Shown: in pieces, positions 52,488 through 61,997 of the stretch
Layout of the letters: each line of letters opens with the position of its first letter
Position numbering within the stretch: the first letter of the stretch is position 1
DNA from: Alphaproteobacteria bacterium
Lineage (GTDB): Bacteria > Pseudomonadota > Alphaproteobacteria > CAAGCB01 > CAG-977
Assembly (NCBI GenBank): GCA_017616015.1
Contig: JAFZYY010000001.1
Location: 124,001-188,000, forward strand
Direction: 5' to 3'
Length of the DNA stretch: 64,000 nucleotides
Made by a program: the position numbers and the translations under genes
Notes under the pieces: model-generated
Told to the model about the DNA's origin: nothing
What the model saw: the letters and a program-made list of their open reading frames with translations, nothing else
Databases searched by the model: none

Positions 52488-53402
52488 ATGATTCTCGTGT
52501 TTGGTTCTTTGAATGCCGATTTTTTTCTGCCGTTGCAAACATTTCCTCTGCCGGGGGAAACGGTTCTGACGCCGCAGGCGTTTATTAAAGCCGGCGGAAA
52601 GGGCGCTAATCAGGCCGCCGCCGCGGCGAAAGCCGGCGGATTGGTCAAAATGATCGGCGCTGTCGGGGCGGACGAGGTCGCTAAAGTTCCCGTGACCGCA
52701 TTGAAGGCTTTGGGGGTGGACTGCGCCGGTATGCAAACCAGCGATAAAGCGACCGGCATGGCAATGATTATGGTTGACGCCGAAGGGGAAAACTCGATCG
52801 TTGTCGCCAGCGGGGCAAACACTTCTTTGTCGGCCGACGTCGTCAGTGAAACTTTGCTTGGCGACGACACGCTTTTAGTTATGCAGATGGAAGTTCCCGT
52901 CGAGGAGAACTTTAAACTGATGCGCCGGGCAAAGGCCAAAGGGGCGCGCTCGATCCTGAATACGGCGCCGGCGCAGACGGCTTCGGCGCAGGATTTGGCT
53001 TTGGCCGATTATCTGATCCTGAATGAAATCGAAGCCGATACCGTTTACAGCGCTTTGTTTGAAAAGACTTTTCTGGGAACGGAGGAAAAAGCTCTCGCCA
53101 TTTCCGAAAAAACGGGAGGAGTCTGCCTGATCACGCTTGGCTCAAAAGGCGTTGTCGTCGCGGAAAAAGGAAAGATTACAAAAGTTTCCTCTTTGTCGAT
53201 TAATCCTGTCGATACAACCGGAGCAGGCGATGCTTTCGTCGGTATTTTCGCCGCCATGATCGACAGCGGCGCCGATACCGTGCAGGCCGTCAGATACGCT
53301 TCCGCCGGCGCGGGACTGGCGTGCCTGAAAATGGGCGCGCAGGAGGCGTTGCCGTCTTTGAAAGAAATTGAAGCCCGCGTTGAAGAAATTCAGGCCGTAT
53401 AG
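52488..53402 (+). CDS. Ribokinase
   Basis: The roughly 304-residue PfkB-family kinase has an FGSLNADFFLPL start, GGKGANQAAAAAKAGG, and the anion-hole/catalytic NPVDTTGAGDAFVG. Phosphorylates ribose (or a related sugar). I start at ATG 52488 with an AGGAAG site, because 44 additional N-terminal residues possible from 52356 do not resemble the family. Confidence 0.88.
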   Translation: MILVFGSLNADFFLPLQTFPLPGETVLTPQAFIKAGGKGANQAAAAAKAGGLVKMIGAVGADEVAKVPVTALKALGVDCAGMQTSDKATGMAMIMVDAEGENSIVVASGANTSLSADVVSETLLGDDTLLVMQMEVPVEENFKLMRRAKAKGARSILNTAPAQTASAQDLALADYLILNEIEADTVYSALFEKTFLGTEEKALAISEKTGGVCLITLGSKGVVVAEKGKITKVSSLSINPVDTTGAGDAFVGIFAAMIDSGADTVQAVRYASAGAGLACLKMGAQEALPSLKEIEARVEEIQAV

Positions 53403-53473
53403 GTTTTTTTATGGCATTGCGTTTCAAACAGTTATAAACTGATGCAAATTTTTATTTATACAGAGGTTTTTCA

Positions 53474-54952
53474 ATGCTGATTGCACAACTTAATCCTGTT
53501 CCCGGGGACTTAGACGGCAATTTAAAACTGATCCATTGGGCGGCGGAGCAGTGCCCGCAATTTCCGGGAGAAACACTGATTCTACCGGCTTATGCTCTGA
53601 CAGGGTGGCCTTTGGGGGATTTGGCTTACTCTAAATCGTTTATGGCGGCAGTTCATAAGAAATTAGGGGATATTTATCATAACGGGCGTGAAATTTTAAC
53701 CGCTATTCCGGACGGCGCCGGCGGAGCGACGTCCGTATTGCTGAATGAAAAGGGCGTGCATTACGGCAACCGTTTTACAATGGACGGGCGGACGGTCGCC
53801 GTTTCCGTCGGTTTCGAGCCGGTTAACTGCGAAGGGGCGGACAGACTGATTGTTTTGGACGCCAAGCCTTTCCGCAGCGGTTCGGTGACGGAAACTTTGG
53901 AGCATTCCAGAACGTTTGCGAGTCGTATTCGTCTGCCGATCGTTTATACGAATTTGGTCGGCGGAAATGACAGCACGGTTTTCGCCGGCGGATCTTTCAT
54001 GCTGGATCAGGACGGCGGTTTTATCGAATGCCTGCCGTTGTGGGAAACGGCGGTGGCCGGTGTCGACGAAATTCATTGGCCGTGGCCTTCGGAGCCTGAA
54101 AATACATGGCGCGCGTTGGTCTTGGGACTTGGCGATTTTGTTCGCAAAAACAATTTTAAAGGCGTTATTCTGGGCTTGTCCGGCGGATTTGACAGCGCGA
54201 TGTGCGCGGCGATTGCCGTTGACGCTTTGGGCGCGGATAAGGTGCGCGCCGTGATGATGCCTTCCGAATATACGTCCCGGGACAGTCTGGCGGACGCCGA
54301 AGAAGTCGCGAAAACTTTGGGAATCCGTTACGATATTTTGCCGATTGTCGAACCTGTCGCCGGTTATAAAAAATTGTTGGCGCCGGTCTTTCAGGGACTT
54401 GAAGAGGATACGACGGAAGAAAATCTGCAGGCGCGTCTGCGCGGCGTTTTATTGATGGCTCTGTCGAACAAATTCGGCGATTTGTTGCTTTCCACCGGAA
54501 ACAAATCGGAATCTTCCGTCGGATACGCGACGTTGTACGGCGATATGTGCGGCGGGTACGCTCCGATCAACGATTTATACAAAACGGACGCCTATGCTCT
54601 GGCGCGCTGGCGCAATGCAAACCACCCCGTTTGGATTAAAAACGATATTCGCCGGATTATGCCGGATCGCGTGATTACAAAAGCGCCGACGGCGGAGCTT
54701 CGTCCGGGGCAGAAGGACGAAGATTCTCTGCCGGCTTATCCGACTTTGGACGCTATTCTGAAAATGTTGGTGGAAAACGACGCCGGCATCGAGGAAGTCG
54801 TTGCCGCCGGCTATGAAGAAGCCGTCGTGAAAAAGGTTTACACATTGCTTCATCGCTCTGAATTTAAGCGCAAGCAAGCGACTCCCGGCATCAAGTTATC
54901 TCGTCGTTCGTTTAACGGCGATTGGTCTTATCCGATTACCAAGAAGGTCTAA
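53474..54952 (+). CDS. nadE: NAD+ synthetase with degenerate glutaminase domain
   Basis: The C-terminal synthetase domain is intact: PP-loop LGLSGGFDSAMC (SGGFDS at 236-241), STGNKSESSVGYATLYGD and KAPTAELRPGQKDEDSLP. The N-terminal nitrilase-like domain is short (about 205 residues versus about 270). Its catalytic Glu, expected as PE-x3-TGY, reads LPAYALTGW (A39). The KHHLPNYGVFDE-type lysine segment is missing and the catalytic Cys region is shortened. The length of 492 is below the usual 540-560. Glutamine hydrolysis therefore looks lost, making the enzyme ammonia-dependent. The start has a GAGG site. Confidence 0.88.
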   Translation: MLIAQLNPVPGDLDGNLKLIHWAAEQCPQFPGETLILPAYALTGWPLGDLAYSKSFMAAVHKKLGDIYHNGREILTAIPDGAGGATSVLLNEKGVHYGNRFTMDGRTVAVSVGFEPVNCEGADRLIVLDAKPFRSGSVTETLEHSRTFASRIRLPIVYTNLVGGNDSTVFAGGSFMLDQDGGFIECLPLWETAVAGVDEIHWPWPSEPENTWRALVLGLGDFVRKNNFKGVILGLSGGFDSAMCAAIAVDALGADKVRAVMMPSEYTSRDSLADAEEVAKTLGIRYDILPIVEPVAGYKKLLAPVFQGLEEDTTEENLQARLRGVLLMALSNKFGDLLLSTGNKSESSVGYATLYGDMCGGYAPINDLYKTDAYALARWRNANHPVWIKNDIRRIMPDRVITKAPTAELRPGQKDEDSLPAYPTLDAILKMLVENDAGIEEVVAAGYEEAVVKKVYTLLHRSEFKRKQATPGIKLSRRSFNGDWSYPITKKV

Positions 54953-54956
54953 AAAC

Positions 54957-56306
54957 GTGATTACAGTTCGTTTTGCCCCCAGTCCGACGGGGTATATGCA
55001 TATCGGCAATTTGCGGACGGCTTTGTTGAATTATTTGTTCGCTTTGGGTATGAAAAAGCAAACGGGAGAGGAGTTTTCTTTTCTTTTGCGTATGGACGAT
55101 ACGGACAGAGAACGTTCCAAACCCGAGTACGAACAGGCCGTTTACGAAGATATGCGGTGGCTGGGAATTCCCTGGGATCGTTTGGAACATCAGTCCAAGC
55201 GTTTGGCGCGTTATAACGAAGTGCTTGAGAATTTAAAGCAACGCGGACTGGTTTATGCGTGTTACGAAACGGCGGAAGAGCTGGAATACAAACGCCGCCG
55301 TCAGCGCGCCAGAGGTTTGCCTCCGGTTTACGACCGCGCGGGCATGAAGCTGACGGAAGAGGATAAAGCCAAATTGGAAGCGGAAGGACGCCGTCCTCAC
55401 TACCGGTTTAAACTGGAACACAAAGAAACATCGTGGGACGATTTGGTGCGCGGGCACTGCTCTTATAACGGGGCGCATTTAAGCGATCCGATTATCGTGC
55501 GCGAAGACGGGACTTTTCCGTATATGCTGCCGTCCGTTATCGACGATATGGACTTCGGCATTACGCACATTATCCGCGGGGAAGATCACGTGACAAACAC
55601 GGCCGTTCAAATTCAGATGTTCGAAGTTCTGGGCGGTAAAATCCCCGTTTTCGGTCACCCGCCTTTGCTGACGGGACGGGAAGGGAAGCTTTCCAAACGC
55701 TTGGGTTCTTTAAGCTCCCGCGAACTGCGCGAAGAAGGTATCGAACCGATGACGATTGCCAGTCTGTTGGCGCGCCTGGGAACGTCGGATCCGGTCGTTC
55801 CCTGCCAGACATGGGAAGAATTGGCCGGTCATTTTGATTTGACGCGTTTCGGGCGGGCTCAGCCGCATTTCGATACGGAAGATTTGTTTAAGCTGAATCC
55901 GCGCATCGTGCGGTCTATTCCGTTGGATAAAGTGAATGCCCGTCTGAAAGAACGCGGGGAAAAGGAAATTACCGCGGATTTTTGGACGGCGGTCAGTCCG
56001 AATATCGATAAAATCGCCGATATTGCCCAATGGGAGCAAATATGCTTTTCGGACGAAATTTTCGCTTTAAGCGAAGAGGATCGGACTTTCTGCCGTCAAA
56101 CTCTCGAATTTCTGCCGGCCGGAGAGTTTGATCAGACAACATTCGGCATCTGGACGGGAATTGTTAAAGAAAAGACGGGACGGAAGGGAAAAGATCTGTT
56201 CCACCCGATCCGTCTGGCATTGACAGGCCGCGAACAGGGGCCGGAATTGAAAATGTTATTGCCTGTTTTGGGACGGGCTAAAACAGTGTTGCGTTTGCAA
56301 GGATAA
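54957..56306 (+). CDS. gltX: Glutamyl-tRNA synthetase
   Basis: This 449-residue class I synthetase has the HIGH-like PTGYMHIGNLRTALL, RMDDTDRERS and the KMSKS-like GKLSKRLGS. It starts with GTG at 54957, four bases after nadE stop. It resembles the short alphaproteobacterial GltX type where two paralogues exist, and could be a non-discriminating or GltX2-type enzyme; this window shows only one copy. Confidence 0.93.
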   Translation: MITVRFAPSPTGYMHIGNLRTALLNYLFALGMKKQTGEEFSFLLRMDDTDRERSKPEYEQAVYEDMRWLGIPWDRLEHQSKRLARYNEVLENLKQRGLVYACYETAEELEYKRRRQRARGLPPVYDRAGMKLTEEDKAKLEAEGRRPHYRFKLEHKETSWDDLVRGHCSYNGAHLSDPIIVREDGTFPYMLPSVIDDMDFGITHIIRGEDHVTNTAVQIQMFEVLGGKIPVFGHPPLLTGREGKLSKRLGSLSSRELREEGIEPMTIASLLARLGTSDPVVPCQTWEELAGHFDLTRFGRAQPHFDTEDLFKLNPRIVRSIPLDKVNARLKERGEKEITADFWTAVSPNIDKIADIAQWEQICFSDEIFALSEEDRTFCRQTLEFLPAGEFDQTTFGIWTGIVKEKTGRKGKDLFHPIRLALTGREQGPELKMLLPVLGRAKTVLRLQG

Positions 56307-56310
56307 GAAA

Positions 56311-57690
56311 ATGACTTTAACCGTTTTTAACACGCTGACTCGCAGAAAAGAACCGTTTGTTCCGTTGGACGCAAGTCATATCCGTATGTATGTCTGCGGT
56401 CCCACGGTCTATGACCGCGCTCATATCGGCAACGCGCGTCCGATTATCGTTTTCGATACGTTGTACCGGTTGCTGAAACATCTGTATCCGAAAGTAACGT
56501 ATGTCCGCAATATTACGGACGTTGATGACAAGATTATCAAAAAATCTCAGGAAAGCGGCGAACCGATTGATGTCATTACGCAAAAGACGTCGCGCTTTTT
56601 TCACGAAGACATCGCCGAATTGAACGCTTTGCCGCCCGATATCGAGCCGAGAGCGACTCAACATATTCCCGAAATGATCGATTTGGTCAAACGTCTGGTT
56701 GATAACGGTTATGCTTACGAAGCGCAGGGACACGTCCTGTTCAGCGTTTCCAAAATGAAAAATTACGGCGCGTTGTCCGGTCGCTCGATGGACGAAATGA
56801 TCGCCGGCGCGCGCGTGGAAGTCGCTCCGTATAAAAAAGAGCCGGCGGATTTTATTTTGTGGAAGCCGTCCGACACGACACAGCCGGGGTGGGACAGTCC
56901 GTGGGGCTTCGGCCGTCCGGGGTGGCATCTGGAATGTTCCGCAATGAGCAGTAAATATTTAGGCGAAACGTTCGATATTCACGGCGGCGGTCAGGATTTG
57001 ATTTTCCCGCATCATGAAAATGAAATCGCTCAGTCGTGCTGCGCTTTCGGTCATGATTTTTATGCAAAATACTGGCTGCACAACGGCCACCTGATGGTCA
57101 ACGGCGAAAAAATGTCCAAGTCTTTAGGCAATTTCTTCACAATCCGGGAAATTCTGGATCAGGTTCCGGGCGAGGCTTTTCGTCTGTACACGCTCGGCAC
57201 GCATTACCATCAGCCGCTGAATTGGTTGCCCGACGGCCTGAAGCAGGCGAAGCAGGTGATGGACAGATTCTATACGGCGCTGCGCAATACGCCGGAAGTC
57301 GATTTAACGGGCGTCGAGCCCGACGAAGAAATCGTTTCCGCGTTGGAAGACGATTTGAATACGCCGAAAGCAATTGCCGGTTTGCATGCTCTGGCTACAG
57401 CTTTAAATAAAGCGGAGTCCGAACAGGAAAAAGCGGCGGCAAAGGCTAAATTGTTGGCTTCGGCGCATTTGCTGGGCTTGCTGTATCAGGACGCGGAAGA
57501 ATGGTTCCGCAGCGGATCGGCAACGGCGGACGGGTTAAGCGAATCGGATATTGAAGCGTTGATCCAAAAACGTGCCGATGCCCGAAAAACCAAAGATTTT
57601 GCGACGGCAGACGCGGTGCGCAAAGAACTTGCCGAGAAAGGCATTGTGATTGAAGACACGCCGTCCGGTACGCAATGGAAAAGAATGTAG
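56311..57690 (+). CDS. cysS: Cysteinyl-tRNA synthetase
   Basis: The 459-residue enzyme has zinc ligands and HIGH region in MYVCGPTVYDRAHIGNARP, LECSAMSSKYLG with the second zinc Cys, FDIHGGGQDLIFPHHENE and KMSKS as GEKMSKSLGN. It follows gltX by four bases with an AGGA site, in a probable nadE-gltX-cysS transcript. Confidence 0.95.
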   Translation: MTLTVFNTLTRRKEPFVPLDASHIRMYVCGPTVYDRAHIGNARPIIVFDTLYRLLKHLYPKVTYVRNITDVDDKIIKKSQESGEPIDVITQKTSRFFHEDIAELNALPPDIEPRATQHIPEMIDLVKRLVDNGYAYEAQGHVLFSVSKMKNYGALSGRSMDEMIAGARVEVAPYKKEPADFILWKPSDTTQPGWDSPWGFGRPGWHLECSAMSSKYLGETFDIHGGGQDLIFPHHENEIAQSCCAFGHDFYAKYWLHNGHLMVNGEKMSKSLGNFFTIREILDQVPGEAFRLYTLGTHYHQPLNWLPDGLKQAKQVMDRFYTALRNTPEVDLTGVEPDEEIVSALEDDLNTPKAIAGLHALATALNKAESEQEKAAAKAKLLASAHLLGLLYQDAEEWFRSGSATADGLSESDIEALIQKRADARKTKDFATADAVRKELAEKGIVIEDTPSGTQWKRM

Positions 57691-57829
57691 GAAATAACAT
57701 CTTGATAAAAAACGGATTTGTTTTATCTTGTGAAAAAAAAGAACGATGACACATATTTGTAACTATTCCTTTTTTTAAAAAAGGCGTATTCTATAAATAA
57801 AGGTGGAATTTTAAATCGGTGAGGGCGCA

Positions 57830-58432
57830 ATGAAAAAAACAGCATCTAGAATAATAGCATGGCGTTTGGCAACCGCGGTTTCAGTAGCGGTTTTGTTGGC
57901 AACATCTTCTGTCCGAGCTGATCCGTTGCCGACGGATCCGTGGGGAACGTCTCAGCAGTCGGGCGTGGCTCCGAATGCGGGCGTGGTGCAAAATGCGCCT
58001 TCTGCTTCTCAGCAGGTGCAGTTGGTGGGACCTGTTATTTACGGATCTCAGCCGTATCAGCCGACATATGCGGGCGGAGCGAATAATATCTGGAATACGA
58101 AAATGCCCGAATTTACCGGGGAAATGACGACATGGGGCGATTCGCCGAATGCCAAATACAATGCTCCGGAAGTGAATATGCACAATATTTTGTCGATTAC
58201 GCAGCATTTGCGCAACATGGGATATAAAATCCCGACGTCCTTTGAAGAAAAAGTGAAAAAGGCTCCGAATGCGGCACGTACGCGTATCTTTAACGCCATG
58301 AATGAAATGGCTAGAAATGACGATCCGTTCTCAAAAGGGGCGCGCATGGCGTTGCAGGCCTTTGAACATGAAACGGGCTTGTCTTATGAAAACTTAGTCG
58401 GCAATTCATTGAATTTGATGTCGTCGAAGTAG
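57830..58432 (+). CDS. Secreted protein of unknown function, paralogue A
   Basis: This 200-residue protein has a signal peptide (about 1-31, ending SSVRA). After a low-complexity segment rich in Gln/Ser/Pro/Ala, it has a conserved-looking C-terminal domain: ILSITQHLRNMGYKIPTSFE then EKVKKAPNAARTRIFNAMNE. The same pattern appears in the following gene. Preceded by GAGGG. No family is recognised; likely periplasmic. Confidence 0.65.
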   Translation: MKKTASRIIAWRLATAVSVAVLLATSSVRADPLPTDPWGTSQQSGVAPNAGVVQNAPSASQQVQLVGPVIYGSQPYQPTYAGGANNIWNTKMPEFTGEMTTWGDSPNAKYNAPEVNMHNILSITQHLRNMGYKIPTSFEEKVKKAPNAARTRIFNAMNEMARNDDPFSKGARMALQAFEHETGLSYENLVGNSLNLMSSK

Positions 58433-58450
58433 GAATAACGCAAAAGTTTA

Positions 58451-58481
58451 AAAGCACCGTTTTTTAACGGTGCTTTTTTTT
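58451..58481 (+). terminator. Intrinsic terminator after paralogue A
   Basis: An 11-bp stem AAAGCACCGTT/AACGGTGCTTT with a TTTT loop and long T-run. Confidence 0.92.
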
Positions 58482-58613
58482 ATGGACAATAAGCATCAGA
58501 AAACGCCTTTTAACACAGGAAGGTTCTTTTTTGACGAATCAGAATTTTTTATCGCCAAATCAACCGTTTTGAGGTACATTAAAAAGTATCGTTTTCCGGA
58601 CGGGAGAAATAAA

Positions 58614-59195
58614 ATGCTTGTTTTAAAAGTTTTGCTTTGTTTTGCTTTTCTGGCCGTTTTCGCGTCAAACGCGACGGCGGAAAGTATTGCCGGCACCGCT
58701 GAAAAAATTGCAAAAATGCATGATCAAAAAGCGGAATTGGAAAAGGATAAAGTCAAAACCGGTGAAAAAATTCAGGATATCGGGAATTTGACGATCGAGG
58801 ATTTCCTGGAACTGGAAGCCGTGCCGGACGGTATGAAATCCGTTTCCGCTCAGGCTTTGCACGGCACGTCGGATCGCTTTGATTTTATGACGCAGGAACA
58901 GATGTTGCAATCTATCGCCACAATGCGCAGACAAGGTATTGCCTTACCGGAAGATTTGGAAGAAAAAATCAAGAAAAATCCCGAAAAAGCATCGGAATTG
59001 ATGAGCGAAGCTTTAGATGCCGTTCCGCCGACAGAAATCAAAGATAAAAAAGATATCGCTCAGCAACGTAAAAATTTGATCAAAGATGCCGAAAACAATT
59101 TGGGCATAGATTTTAAAAATATTCTGGAACAGCAAAAACGCCTGATGACTCCCACCACTTCTAAGGGAAGAAGAAGAGGCAGAGGCAAAAAATAA
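58614..59195 (+). CDS. Secreted protein of unknown function, paralogue B
   Basis: I use the ATG at 58614, preceded by GGGAG, which gives a clean signal peptide (LVLKVLLCFAFLAVFASNAT, cleaved near ATAES); 193 residues. The C-terminal half has QSIATMRRQGIALPEDLEEK then IKKNPEKASELMSEALDAV, aligned by eye with the IPTSFEEKVKKAP region of the previous protein. The tail is very basic (SKGRRRGRGKK). Function unknown; probable paralogue of the upstream gene. Confidence 0.65.
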   Translation: MLVLKVLLCFAFLAVFASNATAESIAGTAEKIAKMHDQKAELEKDKVKTGEKIQDIGNLTIEDFLELEAVPDGMKSVSAQALHGTSDRFDFMTQEQMLQSIATMRRQGIALPEDLEEKIKKNPEKASELMSEALDAVPPTEIKDKKDIAQQRKNLIKDAENNLGIDFKNILEQQKRLMTPTTSKGRRRGRGKK

Positions 59196-59198
59196 ACA

Positions 59199-59954
59199 AT
59201 GACGCTGAATGAAAAAACGGACGGCTCCGCTCTTTTCGCACGGCCGGCTTTTATTTTGGTTCGTCCTCAGCTGGCGGAAAACGTCGGGACGGCGGCGCGC
59301 GCAATGATGAATTGTGCTTTATCCGAAATGCGTCTGGTCGATCCGGACGAAGATCCTTTATGTTCCAGAGCAATCGCCGCGTCTTCCGGGGCGGAAGAAA
59401 TTTTACATCGGGCAAAAGTTTTTAAAACGGTTGCCGAAGCTGTTGCCGATCTGCAAAAAGTTTACGCGACGACCGGCCGTCCCCGCGACATGATAAAACC
59501 TGTTTTTACCGGGCAGGGTATGGCAAAAGATATTTTAGAGCATGAGCAAAAAGGAACAAAGTGCGGCGTGTTGTTCGGCCCCGAAAGAACGGGACTGGAA
59601 AACGACGATATGATTTATGCCGACGCGATTGTGAATATTCCTTTAAATCCGGAGCATTGTTCTTTGAATTTGGCGCAGGCGGTTTTGCTGACGGGATACG
59701 AGCTGTTTCGTTTGTCCGATACGACGCGGGACAGGGTTTTATCCATGCCGAAAACGGAACCGGCGAATAAGCAGGAAACGGAACATTTGTTTGATCATCT
59801 GGAACAGGAATTGGAGTTGGCGGGATATTTTAAGTCACCGGAAAAACGGCCGCGCATGATGCGCAATCTGCGCAATATTTTTATGCGCGCGGAATTAACG
59901 TCTCAGGACGTACGCACATTGCACGGCGTTATTACGGATTTAGCGCGCCGATGA
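59199..59954 (+). CDS. TrmJ-like SPOUT RNA methyltransferase
   Basis: The 251-residue enzyme has the SpoU-type N-terminal signature FILVRPQLAENVGTAARAMM, CGVLFGPERTGLENDDM and NIPLNPEHCSLNLAQAVLL, as in TrmJ (2'-O methylation of tRNA position 32). It may instead methylate rRNA. The start follows the previous stop by 3 bases. Converges with the next gene (15-bp overlap). Confidence 0.88.
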   Translation: MTLNEKTDGSALFARPAFILVRPQLAENVGTAARAMMNCALSEMRLVDPDEDPLCSRAIAASSGAEEILHRAKVFKTVAEAVADLQKVYATTGRPRDMIKPVFTGQGMAKDILEHEQKGTKCGVLFGPERTGLENDDMIYADAIVNIPLNPEHCSLNLAQAVLLTGYELFRLSDTTRDRVLSMPKTEPANKQETEHLFDHLEQELELAGYFKSPEKRPRMMRNLRNIFMRAELTSQDVRTLHGVITDLARR

Positions 59955-60740
59955 ATTTTTCTTGTCGGCTTTTTTAGCTTTTTTGGCGGTCTTTGTTTTA
60001 ACCGGAGCTTGCTTTTTCGGCTTGGGCGGCGCTTGTGAAGCGCAAACGGGCGTTCCGTCGTCCAAAGACACCATTTCCTCTCCGTACGGGCAGTTGAAAC
60101 AGCCGCCCTGTTTGTTCTTGTAAGGGGCGTTTTTAGGGCAGGCGCGACAGGTCCATTTGCCTTCCATGTTCTTTTCGACATAAGGGCAAAGAAAGTCGTT
60201 TTGACTGGCCAGTCGTCGGCAAATATCAATTTGCTTTTGAGCCGTTTCGTCTTCGGGATACAGGGAAGGACAAACGTTTGTCAGTTTTTCTTTGTTGTTA
60301 AACGTTGAGTTTGCTTCTTTTTTTGCAACGGGCAAAACGGTTTTATAATCCGCGCTTAATTGCAAAGCCAAGCGTTCCAAATCTTCGGCAGAGACGGCTT
60401 TTTTTCCGGTTTTTTCGGCTTTTCCGTTGATGACGGGGTAAAAGCTTAAACACATGGGATAGTCGTTTCGTCTGACCAGCAGCGTTCCGGCCGGACATCT
60501 GAAACAAAACGGTTTTTCCTGAGAAATATCAATCATATAAACCGTGTTTTCGGGACAGGAAGCGCATGCGCCGATTTTCCGGGGATATTCTTTCTTTTCG
60601 CCGACGGAGCATTTTTCCCGTTTTTGGTACAGAAAGTTGTAAATGGTCGGCGCGGAGGTTTTGGGAATATAGGAATATTGGTATCCTCCCCAGGCATGAG
60701 AGGAATAAATCAACAAAAACAAAAGGAGCAGCTTTTTCAT
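59940..60740 (-). CDS. Secreted Cys-rich repeat protein
   Basis: A signal peptide (MKKLLLLFLLIYSSHAWG) precedes a protein of about 267 residues. It contains two copies of a C-x2-C-P...C-F-x-C-P-x-G pattern (CASCPENTVYMIDISQEKPF then CFRCPAGTLL; and CRACPKNAPYKNKQGG then CFNCPYGEEM), probably disulfide-stabilised modules of about 30-35 residues. The C-terminus is Lys-rich. ATG at 60740 is preceded by AGGAGG and overlaps the stop of the upstream Sel1 gene (ATGA). Function unknown. Confidence 0.65.
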   Translation of the reverse strand: MKKLLLLFLLIYSSHAWGGYQYSYIPKTSAPTIYNFLYQKREKCSVGEKKEYPRKIGACASCPENTVYMIDISQEKPFCFRCPAGTLLVRRNDYPMCLSFYPVINGKAEKTGKKAVSAEDLERLALQLSADYKTVLPVAKKEANSTFNNKEKLTNVCPSLYPEDETAQKQIDICRRLASQNDFLCPYVEKNMEGKWTCRACPKNAPYKNKQGGCFNCPYGEEMVSLDDGTPVCASQAPPKPKKQAPVKTKTAKKAKKADKKNSSAR

Positions 60741-61885
60741 AGTTCCTCCTCTTTTTCTTCTTCCCGCCAGGAAAGATTTAAATCGCATACGCCCGTCATT
60801 TCGGCGCCCAGACAAGCGTTTGCGTAACGGCTGATTTTAATCACATTCTTATTTTTCAAAGCCTTGATGACCAAGCGTTTGTATTCCGGCGTCGTGTAAA
60901 AAGTAATGCCGCAGGCTTCAAAAGTTTGATCCCCGATTCCGGCTTTTTCGATATAGCCGTCATGAACGTCAAAGCTACGATAAAAATCCGGATTGAAAAT
61001 TTTAACGGCATAGGTCGAAATTCTGGGCGGTTTGCGATCCGTGTTTTTCAGGCAGTCCTCGGGAATCAGTTGATCCCGGACGGTTTTCTTTCCGACGGAA
61101 GGCTGTGATTGGCCGTTTAAATCGTTCCAGTCGGCCAGCGTTTCTTTTAAATCTGTCTGAAGCAGAATGGTTTTGGCTTTTTCTTTATCTTTCGGAACGC
61201 CGTGACCGTAAAAGGACATAAGCGCCTGAACCAGAGGATTGTCACATAAACTCAGCCAATATTTCGTGTCTTTGATACTGCGGCGCATGCCGATGCCGAA
61301 ATACGACATTTCAACCAAAGCGCAACGGGCGGATTTGTTTGGCGCTTTTTTCGAATGAGCTGCTTTGCGCATATATTTCAACGCTTTTTCGTAATTGGCG
61401 TGAACGCCTTTGCCGTCCATGTACATTTTGCCCAGCCGGTACTGCGCGTCCGCGTCGTTTCCGTCGGACGCTTTTTTATAGTAAGTCAAGGCGTTGCCGT
61501 AATCGCCCATGCGATAATAAATGCGTCCCAGCTCTTTATGGCAGAAAAAGTTTTTTTCCTTTTCGGCGCATTTTTTATACCAGTCAATGCCGGCTTCCGT
61601 GTTTTGAGGCACGCCGTAGCGTCCGGAATAATAGGCAAATCCCAAAAGAGAGCAGGCGCGCAAGTGGCTCTTTTCACATAAGCGAGTCAGTTCCGGCAAA
61701 GCTTTTTTCGGCTTTTGCCGATATAATAAAGCTTCCGCCTCCTGAAAATCTTTTTCGTTCTTTTTCTTTTCGATTTCGGCCGCGGTCGGCTTTTTTTCGG
61801 CGGCTTTCTTTTTGGAAGCAGGGGCGGCCTGCACGCTTGCCATTGCTAAGAAAAATAACAGCAATATCAAAAAAAAGCGTTTCAT
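60737..61885 (-). CDS. Secreted Sel1-repeat protein
   Basis: With start at 61885 (GGAGG about 9 nt upstream) the 382-residue protein begins with a signal peptide (KRFFLILLLFFLAMASVQA). The middle has four to five Sel1-like repeats (CSLLGFAYYSGRYGVPQN, then DAQYRLGKMYMDGKGVHANY, and others). The C-terminal domain has paired cysteines. Sel1 repeats mediate protein-protein interaction, often in envelope assembly. It is translationally coupled to the Cys-rich protein downstream. Confidence 0.75.
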   Translation of the reverse strand: MKRFFLILLLFFLAMASVQAAPASKKKAAEKKPTAAEIEKKKNEKDFQEAEALLYRQKPKKALPELTRLCEKSHLRACSLLGFAYYSGRYGVPQNTEAGIDWYKKCAEKEKNFFCHKELGRIYYRMGDYGNALTYYKKASDGNDADAQYRLGKMYMDGKGVHANYEKALKYMRKAAHSKKAPNKSARCALVEMSYFGIGMRRSIKDTKYWLSLCDNPLVQALMSFYGHGVPKDKEKAKTILLQTDLKETLADWNDLNGQSQPSVGKKTVRDQLIPEDCLKNTDRKPPRISTYAVKIFNPDFYRSFDVHDGYIEKAGIGDQTFEACGITFYTTPEYKRLVIKALKNKNVIKISRYANACLGAEMTGVCDLNLSWREEEKEEEL

Positions 61886-61997
61886 TCCCGATGCCTCCGT
61901 GTCTGGCCGCAAGCAGTATATCTTGGACGCGCATAATTGACAAAGCATAAAAAAAGCTTTCTAATATTTTTCTTGTTTTTGAAAGGGATTTAAGAAA

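Noticed and set aside
58470-58613. Longer N-terminus for secreted paralogue B
   Set aside because: It begins within the T-run of a terminator and would place the signal peptide internally.
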